A stretch of DNA of 64,000 nt from Streptomyces sp. LBL (GTDB lineage Bacteria; Actinomycetota; Actinomycetes; Streptomycetales; Streptomycetaceae): NCBI RefSeq assembly GCF_029893585.1, contig NZ_JARXYX010000016.1, positions 124,001 to 188,000 of the forward strand, given 5' to 3'. The position numbers and the translations under genes are program-made. Shown one piece after another: positions 34,618 to 42,827 of this stretch. Under the pieces are notes generated by a model, which was not told the DNA's origin, did no database searches, and saw only the letters and a program-made list of their open reading frames with translations. Position 1 is the stretch's first letter. Each line of letters begins with the position of its first letter.

Positions 34618-35367
34618 TCACCCTGACGTAGTCCAGGTGAAGCGCGGCTGCCTGCGCTCCAGGAAGGCGCCGACCCCCTCCGCGGTGTCGCCGCTGCCGC
34701 CCGCCTGCCCGGCCCAGTGGGCGTCGCGGTCCGTGCGGCCGTCCGCGAACTCCTTCGCCGCGGCCTGCGTCAGCTGCGAGCGGGACACCAGGATCCGGGT
34801 GAACTCCGCGACCCTCTTGTCGAGTTCGCCCGCGGGCAGCACCTCGTCCACCAGACCCGTGCGCAGTGCCCGCCCCGCGTCGATCAACTCCCCGGAGAAC
34901 AGCAGGTACTTGGTCGTCGCCGGGCCCACCAGCGACACCAGTCGCCGGGTGGAGGACACCGGATACACGATCCCGAGCTTCGCCGGTGTCACCCCGAACA
35001 GCGCGCCCTCCTCGGCGAACCGCAGATCACACGCCGCCGCGAGCTGCGACCCGCCGCCCACACAGTGCCCGCGAACCGCCGCCACCGTCGGCTTCGGGAA
35101 GGCCGCCAGGGCCTCCTCGGCACGCACCGCGAGCCCCTGCGCCTCCTGAGACGACCCCCGGAGGGTGGAGATGTCGGCGCCCGCGCAGAACGTTTCGCCC
35201 TCACCGGTCAGTACCAGCGCCCGTACGCCCGGATCGGCCGCCAGCGTGTCCAGCAGCGGCGGCAACGCGCGCCACATCGCGGCGGTCATCGCGTTGCGCT
35301 TGGCCGGATGGTGGATGACGACGGTGGCGACCGAGTCGGTGACCGCGTGCAGCAGCTGGGGCTCCAT
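34618..35367 (-). CDS. enoyl-CoA hydratase/isomerase (crotonase)
   Basis: The 249-aa crotonase-fold protein has both oxyanion-hole segments: GETFCAGADISTLRG (about residues 58-72) and AAVRGHCVGGGSQLAAACDLRFA, plus the GVTPAKLGIVYP region where the catalytic Glu may lie; here the expected GxPE Glu is replaced by text without an obvious Glu, so it may be an isomerase or a hydratase with altered chemistry. It would act on acyl-CoA in the cytoplasm. ATG 35367 has TAGCAT seven bases before it, indicating a leaderless transcript. It is monocistronic. Confidence 0.85.
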   Translation of the reverse strand: MEPQLLHAVTDSVATVVIHHPAKRNAMTAAMWRALPPLLDTLAADPGVRALVLTGEGETFCAGADISTLRGSSQEAQGLAVRAEEALAAFPKPTVAAVRGHCVGGGSQLAAACDLRFAEEGALFGVTPAKLGIVYPVSSTRRLVSLVGPATTKYLLFSGELIDAGRALRTGLVDEVLPAGELDKRVAEFTRILVSRSQLTQAAAKEFADGRTDRDAHWAGQAGGSGDTAEGVGAFLERRQPRFTWTTSG

Positions 35368-35566
35368 GCGCCCGATGCTATCCGCCCCGGCCACAGCGCC
35401 GATCGGCAAACCCGTACAACCCGAAGAGTGCGCGAGGTCCACGCAAGAGGGGCAGGAGCGGTCCCACATCTGACTGTGTCATACGCCAACGGTCAGAAGC
35501 GCTCGATACCTGCTGACTTCTGTTCAGGTCTCGGTACGGGAGGAATCGGTTACCAACACTCGATGC

Positions 35567-36112
35567 GTGGTGACAATCGAGCGCAAGGGTGGCGACCGGA
35601 CGATGGAGAACCATGGGCGCGGGTCCGCCCCACGCCCAGCGGACGGAACGGACGAGCCTTTCGACCCGGCACCGCCGGATCCGCTGCCGTACGAGGGTGT
35701 GTGGCGGTTCACCGCACCCGCCCTCGACGCATCCGTCCCGCAGGCGCGGCACGCCGTACGGGACCTGGTGTCCCGCCAGGGCGTGCCGGCCTCCGAGGAC
35801 CTGGTCCAGGGCCTGTTGCTGATCGTCTCGGAGCTGGTGACGAACGCGGTCCGGCACGCGGCGCTGCTGTCGCCGATGCTGGCCGTGGAGGTAGCCGTGG
35901 GCGCCGAGTGGCTGCGGGTGTCGGTGGAGGACGATCACCCCTACCGACCTGCGGCTCTGGAGGCCGACCACGGCCGGACCGGCGGCCGCGGACTGCTGCT
36001 GGTGCGGGAGATCACCCGCGAGGCGGGCGGGGTGTGCGACGTCGACCACACCGCGAGCGGCGGCAAGGTGGTCTGGGCCGTCCTGCCACTCAAGCCCGGT
36101 CGGGCGCCGTAG
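35567..36112 (+). CDS. ATP-binding regulator, HATPase_c_2 (anti-sigma type)
   Basis: The 181-aa protein is a single GHKL ATPase domain. A Pro/Asp-rich N-terminal tail of about 45 residues precedes WRFTAPALDASVPQARHAVRDLV, the N-box LLIVSELVTNAVRHAAL (about 86-102), and RVSVEDDHPYRP with GGRGLLLVREI. The family includes RsbW-like anti-sigma factors; partner unknown. The GTG at 35567 is one of several possible starts (GTG 35570 and ATG 35603 are in frame), none with a strong ribosome site. It is convergent with the isopentenyl-diphosphate isomerase gene, with only 9 bp between them. Confidence 0.82.
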   Translation: MVTIERKGGDRTMENHGRGSAPRPADGTDEPFDPAPPDPLPYEGVWRFTAPALDASVPQARHAVRDLVSRQGVPASEDLVQGLLLIVSELVTNAVRHAALLSPMLAVEVAVGAEWLRVSVEDDHPYRPAALEADHGRTGGRGLLLVREITREAGGVCDVDHTASGGKVVWAVLPLKPGRAP

Positions 36113-36121
36113 GCCGCCCGC

Positions 36122-36715
36122 TCACCAGCCGGCGGACGGGCCTGTCAGCTCCCTGACCGCGGGACGGGCCGCGTCCAGCACGGTCATGAACCAGGACGAG
36201 AAGGTGTCCTTGGCGTGCCGCTCCGCCAGCTCGGCGGGGGTCACGAAGACCGTCTCGCCGACCTCCTCCGGGTCCGGCCGCGGCGGGGACTGCACCAGCC
36301 CGACGAAGAGGTGGTTGTACTCCTGCTCCACCAGACCCGAGTCCGGGTCGGGGTGGTTGTAGCGGACCGTGCCCGCCTCGGCGAGCAGCGACGGGGAGAC
36401 CCCGAGCTCCTCGAACGTCCGCCGGGACGCCGCCGCGAAGGGCGCCTCGCCGGGGTAGGGGTGGCCGCAGCAGGTGTTCGACCACACACCGGGGGAGTGG
36501 TACTTGCCCAGCGCCCGCTGCTGGAGCAGCAGTCGACCCCCCTCGTCGAAGAGGAACACGGAGAAGGCGCGGTGCAGCTGCCCCGGCGGCTGGTGCGCGG
36601 CGAGCTTCTCCGCGGTGCCGATCGTCACACCGTTCTCGTCGACCAGTTCCAGCAAGATCCCGTCTGCGGTGCCGTTCGACGTACGGTGCGTCGCGGTGGC
36701 AGGTGTGATCGGCAT
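36122..36715 (-). CDS. idi: isopentenyl-diphosphate delta-isomerase, type I
   Basis: The 197-aa Nudix-fold enzyme interconverts isopentenyl and dimethylallyl diphosphate. Seen are the nucleophile Cys83 in WSNTCCGHPYPGE, the Nudix-like RTFEELGVSP segment, and EQEYNHLFVGLV with the metal-site residues. The length is normal. ATG 36715 is preferred over 36721 because AAGGA then sits at a proper spacing. It is separate from, but likely supports, the hopanoid operon 9 kb downstream, where dxs supplies the MEP pathway. Confidence 0.93.
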   Translation of the reverse strand: MPITPATATHRTSNGTADGILLELVDENGVTIGTAEKLAAHQPPGQLHRAFSVFLFDEGGRLLLQQRALGKYHSPGVWSNTCCGHPYPGEAPFAAASRRTFEELGVSPSLLAEAGTVRYNHPDPDSGLVEQEYNHLFVGLVQSPPRPDPEEVGETVFVTPAELAERHAKDTFSSWFMTVLDAARPAVRELTGPSAGW

Positions 36716-36902
36716 ACCCATCCTTCACATCGGTCTTCGCGCCCCAAGTGTGCCGTACGAATCTGACACTCCCGGCAGTTGATCGTGCCCGGCGCGGCGA
36801 CGAAGGAACCGTCCGGGGCGGGACTGTGAGTATGAGGACGCAACCATGTACCGGATCGCTGCATTCCATCAGAACGCGCTTGGCGCCGACCGAACGGGAG
36901 TG

Positions 36903-37841
36903 TCAGTGGCACAGCCGGGCCTCGTGTTCCGCGTGCCCGCTCGGCTCCAGCTGGAAGGTGCAGTGCTCCACGTCGAAGTGGTGGCCGAGGCAGCCCTGCA
37001 GCTCATGCAGTATCTTCTCGTGGCCGATCGCGCTGAGTACGTCGGAGCGCACCACCACATGGGCCGCCAGCACCGGCATCCCGGAGGTGATCGTCCACGC
37101 GTGCAGGTCGTGCACGTCCTCGACGCCGTCCAGGGCCAGGATGTGGGACCGGACCTCCGCGATGTCGACGCCCTTGGGGGCCGCCTCCAACAGCACTTCG
37201 AGGGTCTCGCGCAGTAGTTTCCAGGTGCGCGGCACGATCATCAGGCCGATGATCAGCGAGGCGGTCGGGTCGGCGGCCTGCCAGCCGGTGGTCAGGATCA
37301 CCACGGCCGAGACCAGCACCGCGAGCGAGCCCAGCGCGTCCGCGGCCACCTCCAGGAACGCGCCGCGCACGTTCAGGCTCTCCTGCTGGCCGCGCACCAG
37401 CAGCGACAGCGAGATCATGTTCGCCACGAGACCGATCAGACCGAACACGATGGTCAGTCCGCCCTCGGTGGTGGTGGGTGTGACGAACCGCTGGATCGCC
37501 TCGTAGAGGACGTAGCCGCCCACCCCGAGCAGCAGCAGACAGTTGGCGAGCGCGGCGAGGATCTCCGCGCGGGCGAAACCGAAGGTGCGGCGGTTGCTCG
37601 GCGGCAGGCTCGCGAAGTGGATCGCGAGGAGCGCCATGCCCAGGCCCAGCGCGTCGGTCGCCATGTGGGCCGCGTCCGCGACCAGAGCGAGCGAGTCGGC
37701 GACCACGCCGCCGATGATCTCCACCACCATGACGGTGAGCGTGATGCACAGCGCGACCCGCAGCCGTCCCCGGTACGCCGCCGTCGCCGTGCCGCCCGCC
37801 GGCGCACCGTGCGTATGTCCGTGATCGTGCCCAGCCCCCAT
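36903..37841 (-). CDS. cation diffusion facilitator (CzcD-type metal exporter)
   Basis: The 312-aa protein has a His-rich N-terminus (GHDHGHTHG), six membrane segments, and both paired metal motifs: SLALVADAAHMATDALGLG in TM2 and EVAADALGSLAVLVSAV in TM5, carrying the HxxxD and DxxxD ligands. A cytoplasmic domain of about 80 residues (from TLEVLLEAAPKG) follows with VEDVHDLHAWTITSG. Such proteins exchange Zn, Co or Cd for protons. ATG 37841 has AGGAGG upstream. Nothing in the sequence fixes the metal. Confidence 0.93.
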   Translation of the reverse strand: MGAGHDHGHTHGAPAGGTATAAYRGRLRVALCITLTVMVVEIIGGVVADSLALVADAAHMATDALGLGMALLAIHFASLPPSNRRTFGFARAEILAALANCLLLLGVGGYVLYEAIQRFVTPTTTEGGLTIVFGLIGLVANMISLSLLVRGQQESLNVRGAFLEVAADALGSLAVLVSAVVILTTGWQAADPTASLIIGLMIVPRTWKLLRETLEVLLEAAPKGVDIAEVRSHILALDGVEDVHDLHAWTITSGMPVLAAHVVVRSDVLSAIGHEKILHELQGCLGHHFDVEHCTFQLEPSGHAEHEARLCH

Positions 37842-38365
37842 GAAAAGCGCCTCCTGTCATCCGCCCGGAATCACAGTGAACTACGGGTGGGGGGTATCAG
37901 GCAACGCGGCACTGAACACCGTTGTCATGTGCTGTGACCTGCGGAAACGTTACGCAGGTCAGGGCCGTGCGTCGGACCGGCGGCCGTGGTGCCGCAGTCA
38001 CCCCCGCCACGCCGACTCGACCATCTCGCGGCCCGGGCGGGCGGCGCCTGCACTTCGCGCCGGGCGCTCCAGCCGAGCGCCTCGGCGGCCCGGACGCCCT
38101 ACGCGACCGCGCGGGGCGCGTCCCTGTCATGGTTGCCCCTGTCACGGTTTCCCCCGTCACGGTTGCCCCCGTCATGGTCGCCCACCCTGCGCCGAGGCCC
38201 TCAGTCGACGCAATGTCCCGGATGCACGGTATGGGAACGCACGTTTGTGGGCGGGGCCCGTGATGCCCGATGATGATCGTGGCGAAGGCCGGGGGAGACC
38301 CTGTTGATCGGCACCTGAACGGCCGGTGAACACCGTCTTCCGGTCATCCGATAGCCTCTGCCGAC
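37842..38365. other. 524-bp gap with a stem-loop and a 15-bp tandem repeat
   Basis: No gene is evident between the metal exporter and the CDP-alcohol cluster. The region holds an inverted repeat TGACCTGCG/CGCAGGTCA (37935-37961, 9-nt loop), which may be an operator or a terminator for the exporter side, and the tandem repeat listed at 38126. A -10-like TAGCCT at 38352-38357 precedes a short leader ORF. Confidence 0.5.
38126..38185. repeat. 15-bp tandem repeat, four copies
   Basis: GTCATGGTTGCCCCT begins at 38126 and recurs with few changes at 38141, 38156 and 38171. The period is exactly 15 bp and the region is non-coding on both strands as far as can be judged, although the minus strand would read a VTGAT-type pentapeptide. 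It is not CRISPR-like, as there are no spacers. Confidence 0.9.
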
Positions 38366-38455
38366 ATGCCGCCCGCCTGGTGCAGTCTCACCATGCCAAG
38401 GGGCGCCCCCACCATGTACATGCCCGGCGCGGACGCGTCGGCACCCAGGGAGTGA
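38366..38455 (+). CDS. 29-codon leader ORF before the CDP-alcohol operon
   Basis: ATG 38366 lies eight bases after TAGCCT, so the transcript would start at or next to it and be leaderless. It encodes MPPAWCSLTMPRGAPTMYMP followed by GADASAPRE and a stop at 38453-38455. The ribosome site (GGGAG) of the next gene's TTG start falls over this stop, so translation of the two may be linked. It could be a regulatory leader peptide or simply the 5' leader. Coding is supported only by layout. Confidence 0.45.
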   Translation: MPPAWCSLTMPRGAPTMYMPGADASAPRE

Positions 38456-38461
38456 GTTCGG

Positions 38462-40267
38462 TTGCCGACCGCCATCCTCACCGGTCAGCCGGTCCCCGGA
38501 TCGTCGATCGAGGGCGATCTGCGGTCCCTCGGCTTCGACGTACGGATCGCCTCCGACGCCGCCGACGCCGAGACGCTCCTCGCCCAGGTCCCCGGGGACC
38601 AGCGGGTCGCCGTGGTCGATGCCCGGTTCGTGGGCCATGTCCACGCGTTGCGCCTCGGCCTCACCGACCCCCGCTTCCCGCTCGCCGCGGTCCCGGGCGC
38701 CGTCACCGCCCAGCCGGCCGGGCGCCAGGCCCTGACCCGGGTGATGGCGCGCGACAACTCCGCCGCCGGCGGCGGCACGGCCCTGGCCGTGGACAGCCTC
38801 GCCGACCGCGTCGTCACCGGCCTCGACGCCGACGGCACCAAGGTGTACCGCCCCGAGCTCGGCAGCCTGGTCGCCGAGGTCCCGGCCGACCCGCAGGCCC
38901 GCAACGAGGCACGGCAGTCCGTCGCCGCCGTCGACGACGAGGCCGTACGCCTGAAGTCGGCCGTGAAGGCCCGCGACGGCTTCTTCACCACCTTCTTCAT
39001 CAGCCCCTACTCCCGCTACCTCGCCCGCTGGTGCGCCCGCCGGGGCCTCACCCCGAACCAGGTCACCACCGCATCCCTGCTCACCGCCCTGATCGCGGCG
39101 GGCTGCGCGGCCACCGGCACCCGCGGTGGCTTCATCGCGGCCGGTGTTCTGCTGATCGCGTCCTTCGTCCTGGACTGCACCGACGGCCAGCTCGCCCGCT
39201 ACTCCCTCCAGTACTCCACGCTCGGCGCCTGGCTGGACGCCACCTTCGACCGGGCCAAGGAGTACGCCTACTACGCCGGCCTCGCCCTGGGGGCCGCCCG
39301 GAACGGGGACGACGTATGGGCCCTGGCGCTGGGCGCGATGATTTTGCAGACCTGCCGGCACGTCGTCGACTTCTCCTTCAACGAGGCCAACCACGACGCC
39401 ACCGCCAACACCAGCCCCACGGCGGCCCTTTCGGACAAGCTCGACAGCCGCGGCTGGACGGTCTGGGCGCGCCGCATGATCGTGCTGCCGATCGGCGAGC
39501 GTTGGGCGATGATCGCCGTCCTCACGGCGGCGACCACGCCCCGTATCACCTTCTATGTGCTGCTCGTGGGCTGCGCCTTCGCGGCGACCTACACCACGGC
39601 GGGCCGGGTACTGCGCTCGCTGACCCGCAAGGCACAGCGCACGGACCGGGCCGCGCAGGCACTGGCGGACCTCGCGGACAGTGGGCCGCTCGCCGAGCTG
39701 CCGGCCCGCGCGGCACGCGGTGGAACGCGTCGTTCGATGGCCTACCTGTCCTTCGTCGGCGCAGCCCTCGTGATCTGCTCGGCCCTACTCTGGGGCGCCG
39801 GCTGGCAGACGGTCCTGTGTGCCGTCGGTTACGTCCTGATGTCGGCCGTGGCTGTCCTCCGCCCCCTCAAGGGTGCCCTCGACTGGCTGGTTCCGCCCCT
39901 GTTCAGGGCGGCTGAATACGGCACCGTCCTGGTACTGGCGGCCCAAGCGGACGTGAACGGGGCCCTTCCCGCGGCTTTCGGGCTGGTGGGGGCCGTCGCC
40001 TACCATCACTACGACACGGTGTACCGCATCCGCGGTGACGCCGGAGCGCCCCCGGCCTGGCTGGTGCGTGTCATCGGGGGCCACGACGGACGGACGCTGC
40101 TCGTCACCGTTCTGGCCGCGGTGCTCACCGCTTCGCAGTTCACGGTCGCGCTCACGGTTCTCGCCGTGGCCGTCGCCCTGGTGGTGCTCCTGGAGAGCAT
40201 CCGCTTCTGGGTGGTCTCCCATCTGGGAGGCGCGCCCGCCGTACACGATGAAGGAGAACCCGCATGA
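38462..40267 (+). CDS. CDP-alcohol phosphotransferase with N-terminal extension and DUF5941-like C-terminus
   Basis: The 601-aa membrane protein transfers an alcohol phosphate from a CDP-alcohol to an acceptor. An N-terminal soluble region of about 180 residues is followed by the CDP-OH motif with all four Asp: LDCTDGQLARYSLQYSTLGAWLDATFD (Asp238, Asp241, then Asp in LDATFD). Hydrophobic segments follow, and the C-terminal part (from about residue 420) resembles DUF5941. TTG 38462 is chosen because GGGAGTGA precedes it and no other start fits. Its ATGA overlaps the cytidylyltransferase gene. The neighbours suggest an unusual glycerol- or polyol-phosphate product; the acceptor is unknown. Confidence 0.82.
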   Translation: MPTAILTGQPVPGSSIEGDLRSLGFDVRIASDAADAETLLAQVPGDQRVAVVDARFVGHVHALRLGLTDPRFPLAAVPGAVTAQPAGRQALTRVMARDNSAAGGGTALAVDSLADRVVTGLDADGTKVYRPELGSLVAEVPADPQARNEARQSVAAVDDEAVRLKSAVKARDGFFTTFFISPYSRYLARWCARRGLTPNQVTTASLLTALIAAGCAATGTRGGFIAAGVLLIASFVLDCTDGQLARYSLQYSTLGAWLDATFDRAKEYAYYAGLALGAARNGDDVWALALGAMILQTCRHVVDFSFNEANHDATANTSPTAALSDKLDSRGWTVWARRMIVLPIGERWAMIAVLTAATTPRITFYVLLVGCAFAATYTTAGRVLRSLTRKAQRTDRAAQALADLADSGPLAELPARAARGGTRRSMAYLSFVGAALVICSALLWGAGWQTVLCAVGYVLMSAVAVLRPLKGALDWLVPPLFRAAEYGTVLVLAAQADVNGALPAAFGLVGAVAYHHYDTVYRIRGDAGAPPAWLVRVIGGHDGRTLLVTVLAAVLTASQFTVALTVLAVAVALVVLLESIRFWVVSHLGGAPAVHDEGEPA

Positions 40268-41016
40268 TCGGCCTCGTGCTGGCGGCCGGCGCCGGACGGC
40301 GTCTGCGCCCCTACACCGACAGCCTGCCCAAGGCGCTGGTGCCGGTGGGGCCCGCGGGTATAGAGGGCGAACCCACGGTCCTGGACCTGACGCTCGGCAA
40401 CTTCGCCGAGATCGGTCTGACCGAGGTCGCGGTCATCGTCGGCTACCGCAAGGAGGCCGTGTACGAGCGCAAGGCGGCCCTGGAGCAGAAGTACGGGCTG
40501 AAGCTCACGCTCATCGACAACGACAAGGCCGAGGAGTGGAACAACGCCTACTCCCTGTGGTGCGGCCGTGACGCCCTCAAGGACGGCGTGATCCTCGCCA
40601 ACGGCGACACCGTGCACCCGGTCTCGGTCGAGAGGACGCTGCTCGCCGCCCGCGGCGACGGCAAGAAGATCATTCTCGCCCTCGACACCGTGAAGTCCCT
40701 CGCGGACGAGGAGATGAAGGTTGTCGTCGACCCCGAGCGGGGCATGACGAAGATCACCAAGCTGATGGACCCCGCCGAGGCCACCGGCGAGTACATCGGT
40801 GTCACCCTCATCGAGGGCGACGCCGCCCCCGAACTCGCCGACGCGCTCAAGGCCGTGTGGGAGAGCGACCCCCAGCAGTTCTACGAGCACGGCTACCAGG
40901 AACTCGTCAACCGCGGCTTCCGTATCGACGTGGCGCCGATCGGCGACGTGAAGTGGGTGGAGATCGACAACCACGACGATCTCACCCGTGGACGGGAGAT
41001 CGCATGCCAGTACTGA
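40264..41016 (+). CDS. LicC/IPCT-like cytidylyltransferase (phospho-alcohol activation)
   Basis: The 250-aa nucleotidyltransferase has the N-terminal LVLAAGAGRRLRPYTDSLPKALVPVG loop that binds NTP and metal, VIVGYRKEAV, the NDKAEEWNNAYSLWC segment seen in choline-phosphate (LicC) and inositol-phosphate cytidylyltransferases, and EIDNHDDLTRGREI near the C-terminus. The NNxYSL-like element and the two flanking CDP-alcohol enzymes point to CTP use, making a CDP-alcohol. In this operon glycerol-1-phosphate from the next gene is the natural candidate substrate (inference). ATG overlaps the previous stop. Confidence 0.82.
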   Translation: MIGLVLAAGAGRRLRPYTDSLPKALVPVGPAGIEGEPTVLDLTLGNFAEIGLTEVAVIVGYRKEAVYERKAALEQKYGLKLTLIDNDKAEEWNNAYSLWCGRDALKDGVILANGDTVHPVSVERTLLAARGDGKKIILALDTVKSLADEEMKVVVDPERGMTKITKLMDPAEATGEYIGVTLIEGDAAPELADALKAVWESDPQQFYEHGYQELVNRGFRIDVAPIGDVKWVEIDNHDDLTRGREIACQY

Positions 41017-42065
41017 CCAGGCTGATCCCCTCACCGCTCGTCGTCGACATCCGCCCGGGTGCCCTCGACGACCTGGGCTACGTCCTCGCCGACGAGCGCA
41101 TCTCGCACTCCGGCAAACTCGCCGTCGCCGTCAGCGGCGGCTCGGGCGCCCGACTGCGCGAGCGGATCGCGCCCAGTCTGCCCGGCGCCACCTGGTACGA
41201 GGTCGGCGGCGGCACCATCGACGACGCCGTGCGGCTGGCGAACGACATAAAGGCCGGCCACTACGACGCGGTCGTGGGCCTCGGCGGTGGAAAGATCATC
41301 GACTGCGCCAAGTTCGCGGCCGCACGCGTCGGCCTGCCGCTGGTCGCCGTCGCCACCAACCTCGCGCACGACGGCCTGTGTTCGCCCGTCGCCACCCTCG
41401 ACAACGACGCCGGCCGCGGCTCGTACGGTGTACCGAACCCGATCGCGGTGGTCATCGACCTGAACGTGATCCGTGAGGCACCCGTCCGCTTCGTGCGCTC
41501 CGGCATCGGCGACGTCATCTCCAACATCTCCGCGGTGGCGGACTGGGAGCTGGCCAACCGGATCAACGGCGAGAAGGTCGACGGTCTCGCCGCGGCCATG
41601 GCACGCCAGGCCGGTGAGGCGGTGCTGCGGCACCCGGGCGGGGTCGGCGACGACGCCTTCCTGCAGGTCCTGGCCGAGGCACTGGTCCTCACCGGGATCG
41701 CCATGTCCGTGTCGGGCGACTCCCGCCCGTCCTCCGGGGCCTGCCACGAGATCAACCACGCCTTCGACCTGCTGTTCCCCAAGCGGGCGGCCGCCCACGG
41801 AGAGCAGTGCGGCCTGGGCGCGGCCTTCGCGATGTATCTGCGCGGAGCCCACGAGGAGTCGGCCTACATGGCCGAGGTGCTGCGCCGGCACGGGCTGCCC
41901 GTGCTGCCGGAGGAGATCGGCTTCACCACGGACGAGTTCGTCCGCGTCGTGGAGTACGCCCCGCAGACCAGGCCCGGCCGCTACACGATCCTCGAACACC
42001 TCGACCTCACGACCGACCAGATCAAGGACGTCTACGCCGACTATGTCAAGGCCATCGGTAGCTGA
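41004..42065 (+). CDS. sn-glycerol-1-phosphate dehydrogenase family (iron/zinc-type)
   Basis: The 353-aa protein belongs to the G1P dehydrogenase/glycerol dehydrogenase-like family (EgsA/AraM). Visible are VSGGSGARL, the DAVVGLGGGKIIDCAKFAA nucleotide segment (residues about 90-108), ATNLAHDGLCSPVATL, and the metal-binding Asp/His set in SGIGDVISNISAVADW, SSGACHEINHAFDLL and AAHGEQCGLGAA. It would reduce dihydroxyacetone phosphate to glycerol-1-phosphate. ATG 41004 overlaps the cytidylyltransferase by 13 nt. In bacteria such enzymes feed unusual ether-lipid or glycopolymer pathways. Confidence 0.87.
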   Translation: MPVLTRLIPSPLVVDIRPGALDDLGYVLADERISHSGKLAVAVSGGSGARLRERIAPSLPGATWYEVGGGTIDDAVRLANDIKAGHYDAVVGLGGGKIIDCAKFAAARVGLPLVAVATNLAHDGLCSPVATLDNDAGRGSYGVPNPIAVVIDLNVIREAPVRFVRSGIGDVISNISAVADWELANRINGEKVDGLAAAMARQAGEAVLRHPGGVGDDAFLQVLAEALVLTGIAMSVSGDSRPSSGACHEINHAFDLLFPKRAAAHGEQCGLGAAFAMYLRGAHEESAYMAEVLRRHGLPVLPEEIGFTTDEFVRVVEYAPQTRPGRYTILEHLDLTTDQIKDVYADYVKAIGS

Positions 42066-42822
42066 ACTCCGCCCCGTCGTCCACCCCGCAGGTGTGAAGG
42101 ACCGGCGCAGCGGTGAGCACTGGATGGGACGCCTCTACATGCGTGAGGTGTCCCTGCGCGTCGACCGCTACCTGGTGAACACCAGGGTGACGCCCAACCA
42201 GCTCACGTACCTGATGACCGTCTTCGGCGTCCTCGCGGCCCCGGCCCTGCTGGTGCCGGGGATCACGGGCGCCGTGCTCGGTCTGGTGTGCGTGCAGCTC
42301 TATCTGCTGCTCGACTGCGTCGACGGCGAGATCGCACGCTGGAAGAAGCAGTACTCGCTCGGCGGGATCTACCTGGACCGCGTCGGTGCCTATCTGACCG
42401 ACGCCGCGGTGCTGGTCGGCTTCGGTATGCGCGCCGCCGACCTGTGGGGCTCCGGGCGCATCGACTGGCTGTGGGCCTTCCTCGGCACGCTGGCCGCGCT
42501 CGGCGCGATCCTGATCAAGGCCGAGACCGACCTTGTCGGCGTCGCCCGCCACCAGAGCGGGCTGCCCCCGGTGAAGGAGGCCGCGTCCGAGCCGCGCTCC
42601 TCCGGCATGGCCCTGGCCCGCAGGGCCGCCGCGGCCCTGAAGTTCCACCGGCTGGTGCTCGGCATGGAGGCCTCCCTGCTGATTTTGGTCCTCGCGGTGG
42701 TGGACCAGATACGGGGCGACCTGTTCTTCTCCCGCCTCGGAGTCGCGGTGCTGGCCGGCATCGCGCTCCTGCAGACCCTGCTGCACCTGGTCTCCGTCCT
42801 CGCGTCGAGCAGGCTCAGGTGA
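42043..42822 (+). CDS. second CDP-alcohol phosphotransferase, motif variant
   Basis: The 259-aa membrane protein has the CDP-OH core LLDCVDGEIARWKKQYSLGGIYLDRVGAYLTD: Asp91, Asp94-Gly95, Ala98-Arg99, Gly108 and Asp112 are in place, but position 116, normally the fourth Asp and proposed base, is Ala. About five hydrophobic segments surround the motif. It may use a different base, or be a lipid-acceptor variant. ATG 42043 overlaps the dehydrogenase gene by 23 nt; the next gene follows at once. It pairs functionally with the phosphotransferase at 38462. Confidence 0.83.
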   Translation: MSRPSVAELRPVVHPAGVKDRRSGEHWMGRLYMREVSLRVDRYLVNTRVTPNQLTYLMTVFGVLAAPALLVPGITGAVLGLVCVQLYLLLDCVDGEIARWKKQYSLGGIYLDRVGAYLTDAAVLVGFGMRAADLWGSGRIDWLWAFLGTLAALGAILIKAETDLVGVARHQSGLPPVKEAASEPRSSGMALARRAAAALKFHRLVLGMEASLLILVLAVVDQIRGDLFFSRLGVAVLAGIALLQTLLHLVSVLASSRLR

Positions 42823-42827
42823 CGCCC

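Noticed and set aside
38126..38185. Possible CRISPR repeats
   Set aside because: The 15-bp units are contiguous with no spacers, so this is a simple tandem repeat.
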